In this document: positions 34,165-47,637 of the stretch, one piece after another
Layout of the letters: each line of letters starts with the position of its first letter
How positions within the stretch are numbered: position 1 is the first letter of the stretch
DNA from: Hygrocybe punicea
Taxonomy: Eukaryota; Basidiomycota; Agaricomycetes; Agaricales; Hygrophoraceae
Length of the DNA stretch: 64,000 bases
Direction of reading: 5' to 3'
NCBI GenBank assembly: GCA_963556145.1
Contig: OY744467.1
Coordinates: 1,116,001-1,180,000, forward strand
The notes under the pieces: generated by a model
The model's database searches: none
The model's input: the letters and a program-made list of their open reading frames with translations, nothing else
Told to the model about the DNA's origin: nothing
Made by a program: the position numbers and the translations under genes

Positions 34165-34508
34165 TTATAGTCCACCACGATAGACAAAAGTGCACACTGT
34201 ATGTTCGGTTACCTACAACGCAAACTGTTCGTACATGCAGCAAGGGTTGAACGTTGAACGTTGAACCAAGGTGACCGTGTATGACTGATGACGGTCTCCA
34301 GCGCCAGCGGTCTCCTCGCGCCTGCCATCTCTCGTTGCTGTTATCAGTATCTAAGCTATCAAGTTTAGCGCTTGTGTGGTCGCTTGTTTGCGAAGCGGCA
34401 TGTCGGCACCGTTTGTCAGTCCGACAACATAGCCCGAGAGCCAAGGCCAAGCCATCACACAACTGTCGGTCACCGTTCCCCACGTCACGCCCGCGCTTGT
34501 GGGCATTC

Positions 34509-34576
34509 GATACAGACAAAAAAAGGATTAAAAGTTCCCAAATTCAATTGAATTTGGGAATTTTTTTGTCTGTATC
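34509..34576. repeat. 68-bp palindrome between divergent genes
   Basis: GATACAGACAAAAAAA at 34,509 is repeated exactly inverted at 34,561-34,576. The centre TCCCAAATTCAATTGAATTTGGGA is itself a perfect palindrome. It lies about 260 bases before the oxidase start. It may be a tiny MITE or a regulatory hairpin. Confidence 0.85.
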
Positions 34577-34836
34577 AGGGTTTCACGACAGAAAATCCCC
34601 GATGAACTCGCAAATTCGGTTTTGCTGTCAAAAGACATGGAGGCGATCCGGTACCGACCTCAAAATTAGCCGTATATTGTTATTCGGAGCATCCACACGG
34701 CGGCACTCTTTCCCCGCTCTGCAACATTTGGCTTCAGATGAGGCTTACCTGTGGTAGTCTCTACGTCTCGTAATGCTCCGTACCACCCGTCCTTCATCAC
34801 TTGTATGCCAACCCAAGATATCTCATCATCTCACCA

Positions 34837-37483
34837 ATGCCGGCCTTCCTCGCTCTGTCCTCTGTCCTCCTTCTTTCCTTCGGTCGCGCGTTAGCGCAGT
34901 CTACAGCGACACCCCCAACCCAGCCTCCCAATACTGGTAATCCTGGTGCATTCCAAATCGTGGGCAACAGCCTTGTCAGTGGCCAACAAGTACGTTCTAT
35001 TACACTTACATGGCTCGGATGCTGTTTACCTAGTCCTCTTCTGCTTCAGCTATTTCTTGGGACGCCCGGAAAAGTATACATAGTCGATAAAACAGAGAAC
35101 AACCCCGCCCAGATTAAGGGACACCCTGCTTGGGCAGCCGGTAAGTAGTCGTCGTCATTGATCGATTAACAATTACTGACAACATCCTTTCTGCTTCTTT
35201 GCCATGTCCGTGACCATCAGAATATGACATCATCACCAATGTAGCTCGACCAATGGACATTATCACCAACACTTTTTGCGCTGTGAGTATCATTTTCATC
35301 CCGGTCACATCACAAAATTTATTTGACCTAATCCAAGGGCGGCAATGTTTTGGGCAATGGAACTTGGATGAATGTCGGTGGAAACCAAGCCGTCACATAT
35401 GGGGGTGAACAAGCCGCAAGTCAGACCGGTGGTCTACCTTATGATGACCCTGATGGCCGAAATTCGTGAGTCACTCAGATTTTCAACGGTTTTGGCATAA
35501 CTAATTTTTTTTGTCAAACCCGACGCAAGAGTCCGGTTGGTACTTTAGTACACGTGAAAAAGTTGATTATTTTTCTGATTAACGTATAGTTTACTAAACC
35601 CCTGCGACGATTCTTCCTGCAATTGGGCTCTTGATGCTGACTTGTCTACCTCTCGGTGGTATCCCACTCTGTAAGTTCATGCTTGGAGTTCCGAACATTG
35701 ATCTCGACTAAATTTCATCAAAGGGAAACCCTCGAAGACGGCACTATGATTATTGTAAGTTACAAGAAAGTTCCTAATTTATATTCACACCCGTCACCTC
35801 GTTTTTTTTTGTAGCTCGGTGGATGCCAAGCCGGAGGCTATGTCAACGATGCCTTCCAAACCAATCCTACTTACGAATTCTTTCCCTCAAGAGGGATGCC
35901 CGTCGCTTCCCCCATTCTCCAAAACACACTCCCTACTAATTTGTATCCCCTCACTTGGCTTCTACCCTCGGCCAACCTCCTAATACAGTCGAACTGGAAA
36001 ACGGTCGTTCTAGATTACAAGACGAACGTGGAGACACCCCTAGATGACATACCCGATGCTGTTCGGACTTATCCAGCCAGTGCAGGAACTGTTATGTTAC
36101 CCTTGACGCCAGCCAATCAATGGACAGCTACAATTTTGTTTTGTGGCGGAACCAACTTGCAGCCTTATCAGTCAGTTAATTTCATCTTGTTGAAATTTTT
36201 ATTGTTTGGGACAGCGGGCTGAAAAAAACTCATCCCCCCATGTGCAGGTGGACAACGGATTGGAACATTGCGGCATTCCCGGCCTCCACCTCCTGTGTTC
36301 AACTATCGCCAGACATTTCTACATCTTACGTACAAGACGATCCCATCCCTGAAGGTCGGTCCATGGGTAACCTGATTCTTCTTCCAAACGGAAAAATCCT
36401 GTACTTGAACGGCGCTGGATTGGGTAAACAAACTTTTTTTTTCTTCCTTTTTTTTCTTGCCGTTGTAGTAACTTCAATGGCTCACCGTAGGAACCGCTGG
36501 GTACGGGAACACGTCTTGGGCGATCGGGCAGTCCTTTGCCAATCGACCAGTACTGAAGCCTGCCATATACGACCCATCCGCGCAGGCGGGCCACAGGTGG
36601 TCCCGAGATGACCTCTCTGCAAGTACTGTTCCCAGAATGTATCACTCTTCGGCTACATTGCTACCTGATGGTCAGTATTCCATTCCCTTTATAGAGAGTT
36701 TTATTTTATGTTCATGTTTTTAAAAATTTCACTAGGTTCCGTCCTTGTTTCCGGATCGAATCCAAATTCGGATTATAACGTCGGTGAAGACGTGACTTAT
36801 CCGACGGAATATCGTGTGGAGATATTTTATCCGTCGTATTTCAACGAGCGAAGACCAGAACCCGAAGGCCTTTTGCAACAGCTTTCATATGGTGGACCCT
36901 CTTTCGATGTATCACTTTCGTCTCGTGATCTGCTTGGAGATGTCGGCAACATCAACGCCACTGAAGTCATTGTGTTGAGGACTGGGTTTTCCACCCATAC
37001 GATGGTGAGTGGAGATACATACTCGCAGCTCCTTTGCACGTCATACTGATTACCACCTGGTTTTTCTTGAACGGAAAAAACAAAAAAAAAATATAACAGA
37101 ATATGGGCCAACGACTCCTTCAGCTCAATGCTACTTACTCTGGCAACCTTGATAACAACACAGCGACGTTGCATGTCAGTCAACTCCCCCCTAACCCAGC
37201 GATCTTCGCACCTGGGCCAGCACTCCTCTTCGTCGTCGTGAAAGGTGTCCCTTCCGTTGGGAGTGCCGTTATGGTTGGGTCAGGTCAGCTGGGCACGCAG
37301 GAGGTGCTGCCTGTCGCGGACCTGCCTGTATCGAGCACATTTCAGTCCACTCAAGACACTGGGTCTAGCACGGGCTCTACTAGGAAATCCGGTGCAAGCG
37401 GGATTCGTGTGGGTGTTTGGCAACCGTGGTTTGTAGCTCTCGGCGTCTCGATGACAGTTTTGCTCCGTTGCATTCCACCATAA
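34837..37483 (+). CDS. Glyoxal oxidase-like copper radical oxidase
   Basis: Eleven exons, total 1,911 bases, giving 636 residues: 34837-34989, 35050-35140, 35221-35282, 35338-35465, 35590-35670, 35724-35754, 35815-36170, 36248-36423, 36491-36670, 36736-37004 and 37100-37483. Signal peptide AFLALSSVLLLSFGRALA. The beta-propeller shows the copper site residues: TFCA with the cysteine of the Tyr-Cys cofactor, RWYPT with its partner tyrosine, RMYHS with the Tyr-His copper ligands, and FSTHTMNMGQR with the second histidine. The galactose-oxidase-type C-terminal domain follows. A hydrophobic end (WFVALGVSMTVLL) suggests a GPI or membrane anchor. The family oxidises aldehydes or alcohols to acids with release of hydrogen peroxide, feeding lignin-degrading peroxidases or cell-wall processes. 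All key residues are present. Confidence 0.93.
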
Positions 37484-37493
37484 TTTATCCCTC

Positions 37494-37528
37494 CTCCTCC
37501 TCCTCCTCCTCCTCCTCCTCCTCCTCCG
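37494..37528 (+). repeat. (CTC)n microsatellite
   Basis: About eleven CTC triplets just after the oxidase stop codon, presumably in its 3' untranslated region. Confidence 0.9.
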
Positions 37529-38433
37529 CATGCCTCTCTTACGGGGTTCTTTTGGAAGGATGCGCGCCTTGGACTTTTTTTCTTCTTCTTGTTGCAGGGA
37601 CTATCTATCTTTTGGATATTTGATTATCAACTTTTTTTTTCATTCTTTTTCGTGGGGACATTGTTGTAGCATTATTTATTTATTTGCTCCCCCCCTCTTG
37701 TCATTGTCACCACCACCACCACCACTGCATACATTGTACACAGGTTTTCTCTACCTCTGCATCTGTATATTCTCTGTTGTAGATATATTCCTCTGTTGTG
37801 CCAATGTAACTTGTTTCATTATACAGGAGATGGAAGAGGATTTTTGCAATCAATTAATATGCAAATAAGCATGTATGCAAAATTATTTGTGTGTCATTGG
37901 GTGACTTTCTGCAGCATAAAGATATGATATAGGTGTAATTCTGAGTTTTCTCACGGCCACCAGTTTATTCGTCAGATTTAATGCATTGAACAAACCTTGG
38001 GATAAAATAATCAGTTAGCTAGCATAACCTCGACAACCCAAATAAGGTGACTGAACTGCATGGACCATTATTGCCTGATACAGGAAGAAGAGGAGAACGA
38101 GAACGAGATGGAAGATGACCATCAAGCATGCCTTGCTGTGTTGGCACTTGCATTTGTGATCAATGGAGCGGAACAAGCACGCATTCTTCATGCACAACAC
38201 CAACAACCTTCACGGCTCTACCTCTGCCACCCCCAGCTCCTCCCAAATCCTTGCATTGCTACTCCGTGGGTGCAGTTACAGGAGAGTCGAAGTGATCGTG
38301 CCTATGTCACCACCATGGGGTTCAATGTCTGTACATTTGAGGCCATTGTGGCCAAAGGATTTGGGCAACTGATACACTGATCCCCTGTGGAGATGTCAAT
38401 GAGAGCGCAACACCACGTGGTGCATGTCGTTCA
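37529..38433. other. 3' flank and AT-rich spacer
   Basis: Pyrimidine-rich 3' flank of the oxidase gene, then AT-rich sequence. The frame at 38060-38380 may be a damaged N-terminal part of the transposase that follows, but this is weak. Confidence 0.4.
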
Positions 38434-39415
38434 TTGGATGCCGAAGGTGCCTTGGGCTTGGTACTTCATTACCTCAGCTGGACAATGCGTGAAGTCAGCT
38501 TGCAACAGATTTTCACCCTGATTCCTGCAACAGTATCCCAATATATCACATTCGGAATGCGCATTCTACATGAAACCCTCCTTGATATGGAGGATGCCAA
38601 GATATTGTGGTTCCACGAGCTCTCCAAATTCCAGCATCACAACAAACTCATTCTCGAGCGCCATCCACTTTTAGTTGGTGCCTTCGCCAGTATTGATGGT
38701 TTGAATCTTCCTGTACAGGTGTCAGAGGATCATGAGATTGAGAATGCTACACAAATGGTTGGAAGTGTGAGCATTTCATCAGCTCTGTGTTTGTCTTCTC
38801 TTTGAGTGGTGAGTGTCTGTTTGTCTTTTGTATGATCATTTTCATCTCATTTCATATGCAGGGCCCATAATAGCAGCCAACCTCAATGCTCCTGGAAGTT
38901 GGCATGACTCCCATGTCGCATTGCCAATATATGAGAAGCTGTGGACTCAAACACCACCAGGATTTTATGTTGTCGCAGATACAACATTTTCTTGAGGTGG
39001 GAGCACCCAAAGTGGTGGTCGTATCCATGCTCCATTTCGATCAGGCGACAAGGTTGTAGGGACACCGGAGGAAGTTGAGAAGCATCTAAAACTTCACTGG
39101 CAGCTTTTGTCATATTGGCAGACTGCAGAATGGGGTAACCATGCCCTTCAAGGTTCTTTTGGTCAGCTATGAATCCCACTGGTTGTCCAACACAAGGAGG
39201 ACTGTGCTGACTTGCTAGAGACATGTCTCCGACTTCACAATTTGAGGTGTCGCTGGGTAGGGTACAACCAGATTCAGTTTGTGTATGTGAGGCATTGGCT
39301 CGCCGATCCTGATCAGATGCACATTTGGCACCAATTTGAGGATATTGTTTTTTCTGAGCAGTGGAGGATGGATCATGTATCAAGATTTCACATTGCGGCT
39401 GACTATTACAAGTAA
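38434..39415 (+). pseudogene. PIF/Harbinger-type transposase, decayed
   Basis: The frame at 38434-38805 contains AFASIDGLNLPVQ with the first catalytic acid of the DDE domain used by Harbinger-derived transposases. After a gap the frame resumes with LNAPGSWHDSHVALPIYEKL and GFYVVADTTF, the second acid region. Then come stops, followed by EWGNHALQGSFGQL and LRLHNLRCRWVGYNQI. At least two in-frame stops (after TTFS and after FGQL) break it, so it is not functional. Active family members pair with a second Myb/SANT-like protein. No terminal repeats could be placed. Confidence 0.75.
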
Positions 39416-39879
39416 AGACTGTGTATTGTTAATACTTCAAATGGTAAAGACTGTGGGGCCCACTGGTGGCAAGAATGGGACAGTTAATGAGTAATGAGGC
39501 AAGAAACTGAGTAATGACTGTGAGTAATGACTGTGACAGAGAGAAGATGAGAGCTTGGAACATTGTAATGACTGTGGGGGTAGAAGAACTTGAAGGCAAT
39601 AGATTATACTTTCCTCGGAGAATCCTGGAAGTCAGGGTTTTTATTTTGAGAAGTGTGGGCAGCAGGATGACTGGGACTGATCTGAAGTGAGATTTGAGGG
39701 CCACTCAGAGGTGTGAGTGTGAGGGCAAATGCCTCCATGACATTGGGTGGGTCAGGCAAAAGAGAGATTGGTTCCAACTTCGTGAAGACAGATGAAGTAG
39801 GTGGATTAAGCATGGCAGAGATAGTAGAATTGCGTAGGGGAGAGAGGGAGCTCCTGAAAGCATACATGCGGGAGAGGGC

Positions 39880-41444
39880 TCAGGACTTCATGGGCTTGGT
39901 CGCAATGTGCTCATCGTCACTCGTCTCATTGTCCATAACCCATGTTACACTATGGCCCCCATCTCCATAGTGTATCTCGTTGTGGAACTTCTTACTATTA
40001 GCGCCATTGTGGCCATGGTACTGCCCGCGATGAACATGGTGGTTCATGTTGTGCTTTTCCACTGTGCCTATGCTCATCTCCAGCTTCAACTGAGAGAGAT
40101 CCCATGCACGATTGGCTTCATAAATGCAGCCCTGCATGGTGACAAGCTGACTGTGTAAGGATTCAATGAGCACCTGCGAGTCGTGATATTGTTGGGTTGA
40201 CATCAGCAGCTGGGCATTTTGGAGGGACCTGTGTGAACGCTCTTGGTCTCGGGACTCCTCTGCTGCAAGACCAAAGGCTGCCAATATTTTCTGGACCAGA
40301 TCAGCACCATTTCCACCACATGCATTCCGTTGAACTGGTGCAGAGCTACGTATGCCTCACATGACTGCAGTGCCCACTGCGGCCACATTGCTGACCGGTG
40401 CTTGTTCACAAGTAATCATGGGAGTGCTACCGATGCTGACAGCACTAACATGGTTGCTTAAATCTTCGTCATCGGCCAAATCCGAGTCATCGAGATTACA
40501 CATCCCACCTTTCTCATTCAGCATCTTGTCAATTTTCCGGGAACATTGGATGTGGGCTGGGCGAACAGCATCTCCAGTTGGCTTGGTGGTTCTCACCATC
40601 TAGCAGGTCACAAAGTGAGTGGTAGAACATGAAGGTATACAATGAAGTGAGCATACCATTCGGAACTTGGTTTCTAAAGACTCCTGAGTCCTCACAGGGC
40701 ATGCATGAAGGCACGACCAACAGGAAAATCAGCGATGCACGTTGGACTAGTGGATTGTGGCCACTAGTCCAGTGATCACGTGACCTTCCCATGGTTCGAG
40801 CCAGTAGATAGCCCTGTTTAGTAGTCAGTAGAGATTCAGTCTTAGCTTTAGCCTCTGAGCCTAGCGATAGCTCAAGGACTCTCTTCGTGTCCAACATCAA
40901 CCCAGCCATTTGTTCCCAATGGTAGCCTCGACTCAACATTGTCGAGCAAAACCTTGATATCTTCAAGTGTGAAATTCATGGCACATCTGGGCCGGCCTCA
41001 CTTCACCTGTGGCTTCAAGACATCATTGTTGTCTGTCAGCAGCTGCAACTTGCACTTGCTACTCTGTTTTCTGGCTTTTTCAGTGGGTATCTTGGTTTCT
41101 GGCGGCTTCCCCTTTTGTCTCGTGCCAGCAATTTTCTCAGCCACAGTGTGACTGTGAGCTTTGGCAAGACGGTGCACATTGACTGGTCCCTCACCATCAG
41201 ATCCATGAACAGGAACAAGAGAGTGATCAAGGTGAACCTGAGAGCTGGAGCTGGCATTCCGGCTCTCCTGTTCATATTGGTTGAACCCTGATGACATCTG
41301 CAAGCCATGCCAGTCATTCTGATGAAAAATACAGCCTAATTCAAGATTCAATGGCCAACAAACAGGCATCAAAACATACCAAGTAAGAGTCAGACTCATT
41401 GGTGCTGTTGTGGTAAGGAGAATCCAACGGGAGCTGTTTGCCAT
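39880..41444 (-). pseudogene. Probable second ORF of the Harbinger element, decayed
   Basis: Opposite to the transposase, broken frames at 39880-40284, 40357-40599, 40529-40966 and 40998-41444 give a helical, Gln-rich segment (LESLHSQLVTMQGCIYEANRAWDL), a KKPTG-like block (TTKPTGDAVRP) and N-terminal pieces. The arrangement fits the DNA-binding partner protein of PIF/Harbinger elements, but no clear Myb/SANT tryptophan pattern survives. Function is inferred from position only. Confidence 0.4.
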
Positions 41445-44400
41445 GCAATGTCAGCATCCATTTATCACAAGACATTGTCACTGCTTACTGGGAGTGATGT
41501 CAAAGGTTCCTTGGGGGAAAACCATACAAGGGTGGCTGAAGGGATGTAAATGAATTGGTGAGTACAGGCATTCCAGTAGACATTCCAGTAGACAATTACT
41601 TACTGGCAGGAACTTGAAGGGACTCAGTGCCAGGGCCACGCCAACGGCATGATTATATGGGGCCCAACTGTCATGTGGGGCACAGAAATCAGCATCATGC
41701 ATGGCCTCTTGAGGGCGAAGAGGTGAGCGTGGAGTGGCAGAAGCTAACGCCAGAGGTAGTAGCATAAGCAAAGGATTGTGAGTAGAGGACATACTCATAA
41801 GAAAAGGAAGGAGGGAAAAAGATATTGACAAAATCCAGTCAACTGGTGAGTTCTTATACAAATTGACCATAAGGTCCAGCTGACCTATCAAGCACCCATA
41901 TAATGCTCTGTGATGGGGGTCCATGCACCTAGCAGGGTCAATATCATTGATGGAGGAATGAGTGGTACCACAATTCAAAGTCTTGAGATGAGGACATTTG
42001 TTGAAGAGAGAAAACATAGCTACAAAGTTGCCTGTTTTTCTCTGAATTGTCATCAAGTCCATTGCAAGTGTGGTGGAATTGGGTGACCATGCATCCAACA
42101 GCATGTAAATCCAAAAAGTTCAAATTGGGCAGAGCAGTATTGGTAGAGTGGATGGGGAGTGCAATCAGGGCAGTTTCAGCACTGGTTTTTGAGATTAGAC
42201 AGTTCTGCATTAGCAGTGTAGTTATGGGATATATATTGGGAGGTTTTGAAGCTGGTGAGCAGTGAGCAGTGAGTGCTGTTGTTCGTGGGGAGTGTTTCTT
42301 AGAAAAACAGTTCCTCACCAAGGGTTTCCGGAGTACGACTTTGATCAGGAAATTACCTTGTTGTTCGGCAAGGGTGGATTTGTCCTTGTTTCAACTCAAT
42401 GTACTTACTCACTTGCTAGTGGGGTTATAGGTTGAACCTAGTGATGATAGTTATATGAGATAACAATACAGTTATCTTATGTCAGTTGTTATTAGATAAC
42501 AAGGCAGTTATCTAATAGTAGTGGTTAAGGATATGAGATAGCAGTATACAGTTACCTATCAAGAGTAGTTGATACTTGATAACAATATACAATACCTGTC
42601 AAAGATTAGTTGATGTTAGATAACAATGAACAGTTACCTTATAATAGATGTAAGTCAGAGTATATGACTTGAAGGATGAAAGTATAGTGAGGTCTTCCAA
42701 TCAAGGTAAGACTTTGAGATGATAGACACTCAAGCAAGGGTAGGTGATGAGTGTAAGTGGCAATGATGAACAATGAGCAAGAGGATAGTGAAAGTCAATG
42801 AGGGATATGACAATAGACTATCAACAAAGGATGTGATGATAATGGATACGTGGATAAAATAAAAGTAACAAGAGCAGTTGATGTTCAAGATATCAGACAA
42901 TATTCCAAAGCTTCAAACGCACATTGGCTACTAGTGCAGAATAAAGTACTGGGATATCTTTATGAAGATCAATAGTTTCTTGCCAGAAGAAGTTGACAAT
43001 AGTGACGGTACTATGTCAAGAATATTCTCAAACAAGTAATAAAAGACTATCAATATATATCTGATATTGATAACTCAATTAAACTTAATGTCTGAGACTA
43101 ACAAGCTGACTGAGAACGGAACTGTGACTGTGACTGTGACTGTGACTGAATTGATGTACTGACTACTACCAAAAGTAGGTATGTACAAAGAAGAAGGGGG
43201 GTTGAATCAAAGGAATGACTGACTGTCTCCTGCAGAAACTGGGCCCTATTTATACCTTTGGCTGCTGCAGGAGTCACTGTGAGTCATAGAAAGAATTTGA
43301 AATAAGTGGGTAGGGTGTGAATCATAAGGGAGTAATTATGAAATGGGGAAGGGGGTTTGTAAGCATAATATGAAATAAAAGTGCTAACTACTGAGTCATT
43401 AAAGAGTAATATGAAATGAAAAGTAGGGTGATGAGTAAAGAGGCATAGGTCTGTAAACATAAAAGGAAAATGGGGCATAGGTGATGAATCATAGACAGGA
43501 ATTGGGGCATAATGCTGTGCAGGTATTGGAAATAGTGCACAGGTTGGTGAGTCATATAGAAGAATGGGGCATAATGTTGTGCAGGTATTGGAAATAGTGC
43601 ACAGGTTGGTGACTCATGTGGAGTCAATTACTGAGATTCCTAAGGTAGATGTGATGGGAATGCTGGCATAATTGGTCATAAGGTCATAATTTGGTCATGA
43701 TGAGCCATAGATGGTCTTAGTGGTCCATATATGGTCATAGTAGTCATAAAATGTTGAGGGTGGATCAACTGAGTCATCACAGGAGGGGATGAGTCAAGGG
43801 CTGATCTAATCTGTGATCTGGGGGAGTATTCTATGATTCTCCAGGAATCATGGATCAAGGCTGAGTCATGCTATTTCAAATTGTGCTTGATAGATCAATT
43901 CTTCAGACAATGCTTCTTTTGATCAATAGATCTTGATGGATGATGTAAGATGGTGCTTCTTATCTTGTTTTGGTCCAACTGAGATAAGATTGTGGCTGTG
44001 CAGCTTCCTTGATCTTTTTGATCTTGATGCCTGATATGGTCCTGCCTTTAGCTAATGTCTTATCCTTAGCAGTTAAGTTAAGGATAATTCATCTAATAAC
44101 TAATCCTTTAACTGATAAGTGTCTCTCAACTTGGGACAGTGTCCTGGGGTAGTGTCCTTGTCTTTTCTTATCAGTGGAGGTAAGGTAGCTTAACTTGAAC
44201 TTTATTCTTGTTATTGGCTACTGTTTCTTCAGGCTGATAAACTCAGGTGTCCTTGCTGTCAGCTTGATACCATGTTTGATCCAAAACCACTTTGGATCAT
44301 GACATTTGTGCACAACGAGAAAAGTCAACTGTCCCCAGTTGCTTCTTCAACTCAAAAAAAAAACTACTCTCTATTCTTGTGAGACGGTCTTGCCCTGGTC

Positions 44401-44447
44401 CTAGTTCTCTGTTATATCAACAGAACTGTGCTGAATAAACAGTACTA
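41445..44447. other. AT-rich repeat graveyard
   Basis: No gene is supported; frames at 41478-42321 (minus) lack motifs. From 42,430 to 42,660 a GTTATCT/AGATAAC motif recurs several times. From 43,020 to 43,300 the sequence is related to 52,165-52,455. A minus-strand TGGTATCAAGCT at about 44,265-44,276 resembles the initiator-tRNA primer site of LTR retrotransposons, so part of this may be an old retrotransposon. Confidence 0.4.
43020..43300 (+). repeat. Dispersed repeat, copy 1
   Basis: Shares ordered blocks with 52,165-52,455: a TATCAATATAT/ATTGATAA block, an ACTAC-rich AAAGTAGG block and CAGGAGTCA...GAGTCATAGAAAG. It includes a (GTGACT)n run near 43,128-43,146. Probably a diverged LTR or MITE. 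Confidence 0.6.
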
Positions 44448-45480
44448 TTACCGTAGACGTTCTCTGTTAAGGTCACTCTTCAGGTTCTCTTCCAACAGGG
44501 CCAGTGTGAGCATGTCTTCCACTGCAGATGGAAATAGCATAGCAAAACTGAACTGTTGTGAAGGGAGAATGCGATCATGGAAGTGCGAATAACGATGCTG
44601 AGGTAGTATGCCTTGTATGCATGAGGGGCATTGAGGCTGAGGATTCACTGGTAGAATGAACATGATGTGAGCCTTAGTTATGAAATTGAAACTGAGTTGA
44701 ATGAGCGTGCTGATGTTCTTGGATAATTGAAACAAAACAAAACAAAAAAATTGATGGTGATGATGCTAAAAAAAATATTACAGGCAGCAGAGATAATGTC
44801 GAATGGTACTCCAGACATCTGCCTGCCTTTCATCCTTCTGTTCTTTCTTTACCATACGCTCTGACACGGCCAGTATAAATTGTCCACTGGAGTTGGTCCT
44901 GCAAAGATAAATGGCATAACCATTCCTAACCATCCACAACCTTTCTACCTCTCCTGCACCCATCCTTCCTGTAATGTGCAGTCCAGCACAGACTGGCTTT
45001 GCTGAGGGACTGCGAAGGAGCCATACATTGACTCCAGGGAGGAGCGGCTTTTGGATCTTGTTGAGGAGCGTGACGTCAAGGAATGTAGTCTCCCGGTTTG
45101 GGGTGAGATGACGTAGATAGACTTCAGTGGAATAGACCGGGGAGTGAATTGTGGGTGCATAAATGCGGTCCGGAATTGTTATGGGCGTTAATGGAGGGCA
45201 GCGGTATGAAGTAATCAGGACAAAAGCAGGGTTGGTGACATAAAGTGTAGGAGTAGTCCTGCCTTCCAAGGAAAGATGTGATAGCATAGTTAGCGTACTT
45301 GAAAATTCGAATGAAGAACGCATTCTGAATGAGCGTGGATAGAACACTACTTATAGTGTCTAAAAAAATCGAAGGTGCATATAATGGGTATATCCGAAAT
45401 AAAGGTCCAAGGGTGCCTGATTTAGCTATAGCGTTCCTATAGATCTGTGGTCTAGAACTATGACATATTTGATTGTACAA
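44448..45480 (-). CDS. Hypothetical open frames, doubtful gene
   Basis: Two open minus-strand frames, 44778-45347 (190 codons) and 44448-44735, might be joined across a short intron near 44,740-44,775. The product has no motif, signal or membrane segment I recognise. It sits among repeats and may be a relic. Confidence 0.25.
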
Positions 45481-46331
45481 ATATGGTTACCTGCATAATC
45501 CTTCCCAACTTGGGTCCTAGGGTCTGATGCTTGAACTGAAGAATATAGCTTGATCTGGAATGGGAATAATAATCATAAAAAGGGTACACATTGGTAAGTC
45601 ATGTGTTTCGGCTAATTTTGGTCCAATAATGAAGCGTCTTCTTAAGAAAATGGGGTGCACAGTGGGATGTCACATGAGGGAATGTGACTGCCACGTGTTC
45701 TGAGGGTATAAACAAATGATGGTTTGCCGTTTGACTTTTCCCCCCAGCTTAGTCACTGCGCCTTCGTGCGCCAGCTCCTTTTCCTTCTTGAACATCCAGG
45801 GGAATCGTAACTATCCACGGCTATGAATTATTTCTTCTTCCATCCATCCTTTACCTAGTACTATTTGGTCTCAACTGCAGGTGCGCTGGCTTGCTATTCT
45901 ATATGATCATGAGCGCTAATCTGAGCGTTTGACTTGATAGGCTTCCTGATCATACGATCCTGCGTTACCTTTAACGTTCTGTCCAATAGGACCTCTACTA
46001 GCAAGGGAGCGATGGATGTTCTACCGTCTTGGTTTTCAGTATGGAGTTTTCGTTTCCTGAGCGAGTTCTTGGGCGTGGTCCAACTGGGTCTTTTCCTTCT
46101 CACGTCTTGCTATTCATCTACTCTTCTCTCTTCCTTTTCTTACTGGACTTTTATGATCTTGGACTTCTATACATGGCGCAATAATAGTACGACTTCTTTC
46201 TTATCATCTCCTTAATTCTGGTGGTGTGCCGCTGTGACGGCGAGTTCTGTTGTAGACCCGAATGGGAATCTATGAAAAGGGTGATCAGCTAAGAAGTGAT
46301 CAGAGGAGTTTAGTCTTTCTATAGTCTAGTC
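45481..46331. other. No gene recognised
   Basis: Only short frames. It borders the hAT-like element that begins at 46,332. Confidence 0.4.
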
Positions 46332-47637
46332 TAGTGTTGGGGAAGTTCGGTTTGGTCCGGTTTGGGGCCTTTTTGCCCAAACCGGAAACCGAATGGTCCG
46401 GTTTTCCACCCAAAGTCCCCAAACCAGACCGAAACCGATGCAAACGGTTTGCATCGGTTCGGTTTCGGTCCAAACGCGGTCTGAACCGCGGACCGCTAGT
46501 GCTCAGTGCCCCTGCACCATTCTGACCTCGCAACAGTGCTGCGCACGTCAATTGACGTGGCCAGCCTGTTTGCGAGGTGAGATTGGGGTGCTGGGGTGCT
46601 GGCACACCCTGCGCCAGCATTGAGCCGCATGCGGGCTTCTCCATGGGTGTCCCGACGCGTCACACGCGTTGTACATGCGATGTGGGTTGACCGCGTTGGC
46701 CGTTTTCGGTGGACGCGTGATGGTGGTGGTGGTGGTGGTGGTGGTGGTGGTGCCCCACGCGTCATACGCGTTGTGCACGCGACGACGGCTGGGCCGCTTT
46801 GGTTGTTTTCGGCGGACGCGTGGTGGTGGTGGCATAGGAGCCTCTTCGCGAGGGTGTCCGGACGCGTCATACGCGTTGTACACACGACGACGGCCGGGTT
46901 GACCCCGCGTTGGCCTTCCTCGGTGGTGTTAGTGTTGCGTGGTGGTGGTGGTACGGTGCCGCGTTCTATAATGGACGAATAAATCAGTGAAAAAATGAAT
47001 AAAGGTACATACCACGAAGGAGCGGGGTGGATGCACCACCCCTGCTGCTCTTCCACCTTGTTGACTCCACCCCATTCACGTACGTTTGGCACGCGTTTTG
47101 AACGCGTTTGGCGTGGCGCTGGGGGTGGGCCGTGGGCGTTGCTGTGGGCGCGTCCGGCGTGGCGTTGACGGTGGTTGTAACCGTCGCCGTTGTCGTTGCC
47201 GTTGTCGTGGTCGTTGTTGTGGTGGTGGTGGTGGTGGTGGTGGTGGCCGTGGTGCATCAACCTGTAATTTGTAAATGCGTTAGTTAAGTTCGAATAAATA
47301 AAAATAAAAAACATACGCGGGCGGCAGGGAGTACCCCGCCGCCCGTTTTGTCGACCTCGGGTGCTCCATCGTCTTCGTTTGGCGTATATCGGGGGTGTTG
47401 TTGGTGGGGTTGGTGACTTTGGGTGACTTTCGAAGTCAGCCATGTAGCCGACTTTGGACTGTCGGTTTGCGGTTCAAACTGAGTTTGAAACCATTTCGGC
47501 CCGCGGCCAAATCTCCAAACCGGAGACTGAACGGTTCGGTCTCAGCCGAAATTTCCCAAACCGAAACCGAAACCGGCGGTTTCGGTTCGGTCTAAACCGG
47601 GTTTGGGTCGGTCTGAGACCGAACTTCCCCAACACTA
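46332..47637. mobile_element. Non-autonomous hAT-like element A, 1,306 bp
   Basis: Begins TAGTGTTGGGGAAGTTCGG and ends with its inverted copy CCGAACTTCCCCAACACTA, flanked by an exact 8-bp duplication GTCTAGTC (46,324-46,331 and 47,638-47,645). Subterminal parts are dense in CGGTTTCGGT-type motifs on both strands. The interior has GGT/GTG runs, repeated ACGCGTCATACGCGTT blocks and no transposase. The 8-bp duplication and the TAG-type tips suggest the hAT superfamily. Confidence 0.85.

Noticed and set aside
41478..42321. Minus-strand frames of 125-208 codons as a gene.
   Set aside because: No motif, overlapping in two frames, within decayed repeat sequence.
46496..47443. A 315-codon minus-strand frame inside hAT-like element A.
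   Set aside because: Low-complexity His/Pro/Arg-rich product of GGT/ACGCGT repeats; no transposase motif.
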